From Torymus aiolomorphi (Eukaryota; Arthropoda; Insecta; Hymenoptera; Torymidae): a stretch of 64,000 nt of DNA. A model generated the notes under the pieces. That model was not told where the DNA came from. It worked only from the letters and a program-made list of their open reading frames with translations, and made no database searches. Positions within the stretch are counted from its first letter, which is position 1. Each line of letters starts with the position of its first letter. The stretch spans positions 108,947,235 to 109,011,234 of the forward strand of contig CM070874.1 of the NCBI GenBank assembly GCA_036365515.1. Direction: 5' to 3'. Below, piece after piece: positions 61,197 through 64,000 of this stretch. A program made the position numbers and the translations under genes.

Positions 61197-61899
61197 TTCC
61201 AGGAATAATCTATTATCTCCACTTTTCATTATTTCGAGTAAATCGAGTTTTTAGTTTCACAGCGGTGTTTTAAATCAAGACAAATGAGATTGAATGCAAC
61301 ACTGCATCCATATGAATACTAATGAATACTAATCTAAATAACATATTTTTTACCATAGTAACTAGACCAAATAGAGTTCATGTCTTAGAAAACGACTTTC
61401 ACTTATATGATTATTCCGGGAATAAACCAAAATTTCAGTAGAGTTACGTGGGTTTTCCAGTCTCAATGGCAATTATATTGTTTTTTCGGCAACTATACAT
61501 GATAAATATGAACGAGAGCTTGTAGGGCCAATTGTACTCTTTCTGATACCTTGCTATGGGTACACTTATAAGAATAAGAAACGTCTGTCTCTCTTATTGG
61601 AAAAGTGGAGTTGTATCGTTTTTCCAAGATATTGGATGAAAAATGTGGAGTTAATTGGTTTTTCCGGGAATTATTCTTTAAAAAAGTGGAGTTATGTGGC
61701 TTTTCCAGGAGTTATTCTTTAAAAAATGGAGATACACGATTATTCCGGGAACATGTTGAAAAAATGGAGTTATAGCGTTTTTCAACGAGTGCACTTTCGT
61801 AATTTCTGAATCATGCGTGATAGAGGACTGTTCGAAGATAAGAAATAGGCCATAAAACCTATTTTGAAAAACACGTCACTTAATTGGGTTTTCCGGGAA
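61197..61899. promoter_or_regulatory. Group of five TTCCNGGAA (STAT-type) sites in decayed repeats
   Basis: Perfect TTCCRGGAA occurs at 61197-61205 (TTCCAGGAA), 61414-61422, 61662-61670, 61743-61751 and 61891-61899 (all TTCCGGGAA). TTCNNNGAA is the STAT dimer site. Between 61590 and 61900 the sites lie in loosely repeated phrases (GTGGAGTTA, then TTTTCCGGGAA, then TTATTCTTTAAAAAA), so they may descend from a tandem repeat rather than from selection. The group lies 0.3-1 kb beyond the SLC35B1 stop. Confidence 0.4.
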
Positions 61900-62225
61900 G
61901 CCACCGAAATATAAACATATTAAACTACAACAATTTATAAAAGTATTTTAAAAAATATAACAAATACTATTGTCGAGTTTCTTGATTCAAAAAATTTGAA
62001 TGTAAAACAGTACAAAAGACTAATTATTTAGATAAATAATATTCTGAATTTTCTACAATGAATTAATACATTTCTCTTAGTGCATCATCTGTCAGACAAT
62101 GGAGTATACATTTTAAAAAAAAAAAAAAAATACAAATTACAATGTACAGGAGACTCGCTGACAGTGTGATACAAGGAGTCACTTCATGATTATGCGTTGA
62201 GAATTATTTGAAAATTGCACACCCC

Positions 62226-62798
62226 TTATTTAGCTACTTCTTTTTTTACAACCGCAGTTTTTCCATAAAAGGCATCTAAAAATAATCCTAGGAAAACAAA
62301 AATCGTGGCTAGCCACTGTCTTAGACACAATGAATTGCCAAAGAATACAACAGACGCCAGTACAGTGAAACATTTCCTAGTGGTCGTAGCAATTGAACAG
62401 GTCAAAGGACCAAATTCAGAAACAGTCAGGAATATGAAGTATTGTCCTAGTGCACCACATATCGATAAAGTTGTGAGGTGCTGTAAGGCTGCTGGATGTC
62501 TCTGCAGGAACCTGAGGAAGCCTAAGAATTCTCCGGAGAAAAGAATGACAACACCGCTGAATGCTACAGACCATAAATTCATTTGAAGCATCATGTGGCC
62601 AGATTTGGTTTTGTGCTCAGCTCGCATTTTGTCTTGCACTGCACTAGTTAATCCATCCATCACCAAGGAAAGAAGTAGCAGAACTTGTCCAAAACTCTCT
62701 CCTTCAATTTTCTTCGAGGGAACATTATCTTTGTACATGAAGAGGATAACTCCAGTTACAATAAGTATAATAAAACAGTATTTTCTGAGTGGATAACT
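62226..62798 (-). CDS. SLC35B1: SLC35B1 coding exon 2 and stop
   Basis: Acceptor TTTTTTCAG|AGT after a good T-tract. It starts SYPLRKYCFIILIV and runs to TAA at 62226-62228 (190 codons plus stop). Confidence 0.92.
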   Translation of the reverse strand, partial: SYPLRKYCFIILIVTGVILFMYKDNVPSKKIEGESFGQVLLLLSLVMDGLTSAVQDKMRAEHKTKSGHMMLQMNLWSVAFSGVVILFSGEFLGFLRFLQRHPAALQHLTTLSICGALGQYFIFLTVSEFGPLTCSIATTTRKCFTVLASVVFFGNSLCLRQWLATIFVFLGLFLDAFYGKTAVVKKEVAK

Positions 62799-63379
62799 CT
62801 GAAAAAATTATGTAAACTTTTAATAAGAACTAAACTATAAACATAGTTTTATTATAAAATGCAATAAAGTAAATAACAAAGAATATTCACAGGCAACACT
62901 ATCAAGAGATTAGATAACAAGACAATGAATAAATACTTGATTTCAAGCCAAAACTAATACTAATTTCAAGCATAAAAAAATTATGTATTTACCTTCCCTC
63001 CCAGAAGTACACCTAGGATAATAACTGGAATAGGTTTTCCGGCTTTGCCAACCACCTGAGTTGGGTAATTGACAAATTGTAGTGCCATGTTACTACAGAC
63101 CATAGCCAGAAGGTAGGTAAGTGCACAGGTAGCGTAATACAAATTCTTCGTTGTGTCCTCTCCCTGCTTCATTACAGTCATCAGCAGCAGCTTGGCAAAG
63201 AGGCAGTTGACCAGACATTGCACAAACACCAGTGCGAACATGTACGTGAACTTCTCCATGCTGTTACCGTCCACATATTCGCCTCGAGTAAGCTTCTCCT
63301 GGAGGATGGCGAAGTACGAGTAGCACACGAATATGCCCGCCGCGCAGAATATCAGCTTGCCCACGCCTGGCTGCGTCAT
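62226..63379 (-). CDS. SLC35B1: SLC35B1-type ER nucleotide transporter (meigo), 2 coding exons
   Basis: Exon 1 is 63379-62993 and exon 2 is 62798-62226, joined in phase 0 by a GT-AG intron, giving 319 aa; human SLC35B1 is 322 aa. SLC35B1 is a drug/metabolite-transporter-fold protein of the ER membrane, reported as an ATP/ADP exchanger that supplies ATP to ER chaperones and earlier described as a UDP-galactose-type transporter. Fly meigo affects dendrite targeting. Diagnostic phrases: QVVGKAGKPIPVIILGVLLG, LMDGLT-like MDGLTSAVQDKMRA, MMLQMNLWS, ALGQYFIF and FGPLTCSIATTTRKCFT. About ten hydrophobic segments are visible. Lysines lie near the C-terminus (KKEVAK), but not in a canonical KKXX position. 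It is intact, with no sign of decay despite the transposon-rich flank. Confidence 0.93.
62993..63379 (-). CDS. SLC35B1: SLC35B1 coding exon 1
   Basis: ATG at 63379 (MTQPGVGKLIF); in-frame codons just upstream lack another ATG. Donor GGGAAG|GTAAAT, 129 codons, phase 0. It contains four to five membrane segments and the conserved VGKAGKPIPV. Confidence 0.92.
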
Positions 63380-63760
63380 TTTCACTCAGCTTTGTCCCTT
63401 AGTTCAAATGAAACTCTTGTTTCACCATGTATTCATGCTGAACCACGAGGACTTTGGCGAGGTGTCGAGAGCGGCCGGGGCTCTGCTGGCAGTCACACAG
63501 CTGGCGCGGTGCAGCGGCGACGTCGAGCTTTTGGAGCGCGACGCGTGTTTACAGCGGTCAACGATACACGTTGCCACATGTGAATGGGTGGTTTGGAGCA
63601 CGGCCTAGCAGAAGGTGCAAGGTACGCCCGAGCAGCCGTAGCATCGGCGTCCCGCGTCGCCGCGCGTCGGTGATAGTCGAAACTCAAAACGCCATCTCGC
63701 TGCGATTCCAGGAATAAAAAGCACTTTACGTGTGTGGGAGATTCAGGATTATTCATTCAT
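63380..63760 (-). promoter_or_regulatory. Promoter / 5' UTR region of SLC35B1
   Basis: GC-rich (CGCG, GGCGCGG runs) upstream of the ATG, returning to AT-rich past 63.76 kb, like the promoter islands of Hk and NCKX. Open frames on both strands here are composition effects. The last 240 bases of the window hold no recognisable exon. Confidence 0.45.
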
Positions 63761-64000
63761 GGTAATCATCTAGGTAAGCGAGAGTATCAATGGCTTATGA
63801 CGCTGTACGAGCGAGAGTGATTCCACTGCAAGGTGTGTCCCCAACCGAAATATTCACGCCCGCGTCAGTGGCTTTGTTTACGGATTAATGATAGATTTGG
63901 GCTGATAACGCGAGACTGGTGAGTTTGTGCTGTTTTAGTGCAGTTTTCTTCGCTGGTAGCATGAGTAAAATATTGAAATGGTGCGAGAATTGAATAATGA

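Overview
The window is eukaryotic and almost certainly from an insect; I favour a hymenopteran such as a parasitoid wasp, but that order-level call is weak. The evidence is AT-rich DNA with GC-rich promoter islands, genes split by GT-AG introns, a Hyperkinetic-type (not vertebrate-type) potassium channel beta subunit, and a dense load of small DNA transposons and Helitrons. Three intact protein genes can be assembled exon by exon, and every exon junction keeps the reading frame.

Layout. 1-1.4 kb: no gene. 1.4-19.2 kb (+ strand): Hyperkinetic (Hk), nine coding exons, 549 codons, with introns that carry palindromic MITEs and one Helitron. Its TGA stop is followed by a short hairpin and by 46 more open in-frame codons that end in tandem stops, a possible stop-codon readthrough extension. 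19.2-28.2 kb: about 9 kb with no gene and no interspersed repeat that I could recognise, lying between the convergent 3' ends of Hk and the next gene. 28.2-38.3 kb (- strand): a potassium-dependent sodium/calcium exchanger (NCKX/SLC24 family), six coding exons, 543 aa, with unusual alpha-repeat motifs. Its first intron holds a near-perfect 312-bp-arm palindrome flanked by TTAA. 38.3-39.2 kb: its GC-rich promoter and 5' region.

39.2-62.2 kb is a transposon graveyard: decayed Helitron, hAT-like and pogo-like coding remnants, nested foldback hairpins, a 1.9-kb repeat-filled element, a 94-bp satellite, two TA-flanked elements with related ends, tRNA-like and U2-like fragments, four short Helitrons, and a group of five perfect TTCCNGGAA sites near 61.2-61.9 kb. 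62.2-63.4 kb (- strand): SLC35B1 (ER nucleotide transporter, fly meigo), two coding exons, 319 aa, followed by a GC-rich upstream region to the window edge.

The three genes are not an operon. Hk and NCKX are both expected to act in neuronal or glial membranes (shaping Shaker potassium current and extruding calcium), and they sit tail to tail. SLC35B1 is a housekeeping ER gene. No CRISPR array, rRNA or intact tRNA gene was seen. All exon models come from reading splice signals and protein similarity by eye; no search was run.
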